Origin: Ifrita kowaldi
Lineage: Eukaryota; Chordata; Aves; Passeriformes; Cinclosomatidae
Reading direction: 5' to 3'
Assembly: GCA_013398055.1 (NCBI GenBank)
Contig: VZRS01001723.1
Location: 1 to 64,000 of the forward strand
DNA: 64,000 bases
The position numbers and the translations under genes were made by a program. A model generated the notes under the pieces. The model did no database searches. It was given only the letters and a program-made list of their open reading frames with translations, and had not been told where the DNA came from. Shown piece after piece: positions 63,781-64,000 of this stretch (position 1 is the stretch's first letter; each line of letters begins with the position of its first letter).

Positions 63781-64000
63781 GCATTCTGATGGAGACGGCT
63801 CTCTACACCAGAGAAATGTTTCCTTTTCCCTCAAAACCCTAAGGCTGGAAGCAGTGGGTAGGTGAAAATAGAGACATGCAGATAATAAGAAAATCTGTAG
63901 TCTGCTAAGTAATGGTTTCTTGCCAGAGATTTGGTAGTGGTACTTCTGGTTCCCCTGGAAGGGGTTTGGAGCCCAGAAGCTTACATGTTACTGCTGATCC
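63781..64000. other. window end, nothing recognised
   Basis: Short flank right of the LTR. No exon, repeat or RNA gene is recognised; the true LTR edge may lie inside it. Confidence 0.5.

Noticed and set aside
1..64000. tRNA, rRNA, snRNA, CRISPR arrays or bacterial operons
   Set aside because: No T-loop consensus, snRNA 5' signatures, spaced direct repeats or packed frames were seen on either strand by eye.

Overview
This window looks like vertebrate nuclear DNA from a bird, most likely a passerine. It is AT-rich, has no bacterial-style gene packing, and no open frame longer than about 180 codons. The recognisable repeats are avian: 3' ends of CR1 LINEs with their terminal ATTCTATGATT-type units, and several avian endogenous-retrovirus LTR families. 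GT-rich and AC-rich simple tracts of the kind common in songbird assemblies also occur. Family names are recalled from knowledge of avian repeats, not from a search.

Layout. 1-12.8 kb is AT-rich, probably intronic or intergenic, with a 65-base poly(A) run at 4459-4523 and a 4-base gap at 6329-6332. The best gene evidence is a possible 3'-terminal exon on the + strand at 12830-~13400: an acceptor, 31 codons, a stop and an AATAAA. A possible short upstream exon ends at 7839 in matching phase. 13.4-18.6 kb is featureless. An ERV solo LTR (729 bp, - strand) with a 6-bp target duplication fills 18607-19335. A shortened solo LTR (+) followed closely by a CR1 end lies at 21560-21984. Another CR1 (+) is at 27932-28239. 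At 33.27-33.69 kb a block of about 200 bp is repeated exactly around an N and is probably an assembly artefact.

38.2-38.5 kb holds an LTR fragment (- strand), with a possible 66-nt - strand exon just beyond it. A short CR1 tail is at 43.66 kb. 43.7-60.5 kb is gene-free AT-rich DNA with simple tracts, a 50-bp tandem duplication at 54.55 kb and, at 51-52.3 kb, a stretch rich in homeodomain/POU-like motifs. The right end holds two more ERV LTR pieces (- strand), 60545-60750 and 62366-~63780; the second contains the only strongly GC-rich, CpG-bearing patch outside the 18.6-19.3 kb LTR.

No complete protein-coding gene, tRNA, rRNA, CRISPR array or operon is present. The window is best read as intron or intergenic DNA with at most one or two exons, shaped mainly by CR1 and LTR insertions. 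I did not find a convincing undescribed system. The entries most worth checking are the exon candidates, the intact solo LTR and the duplicated block.
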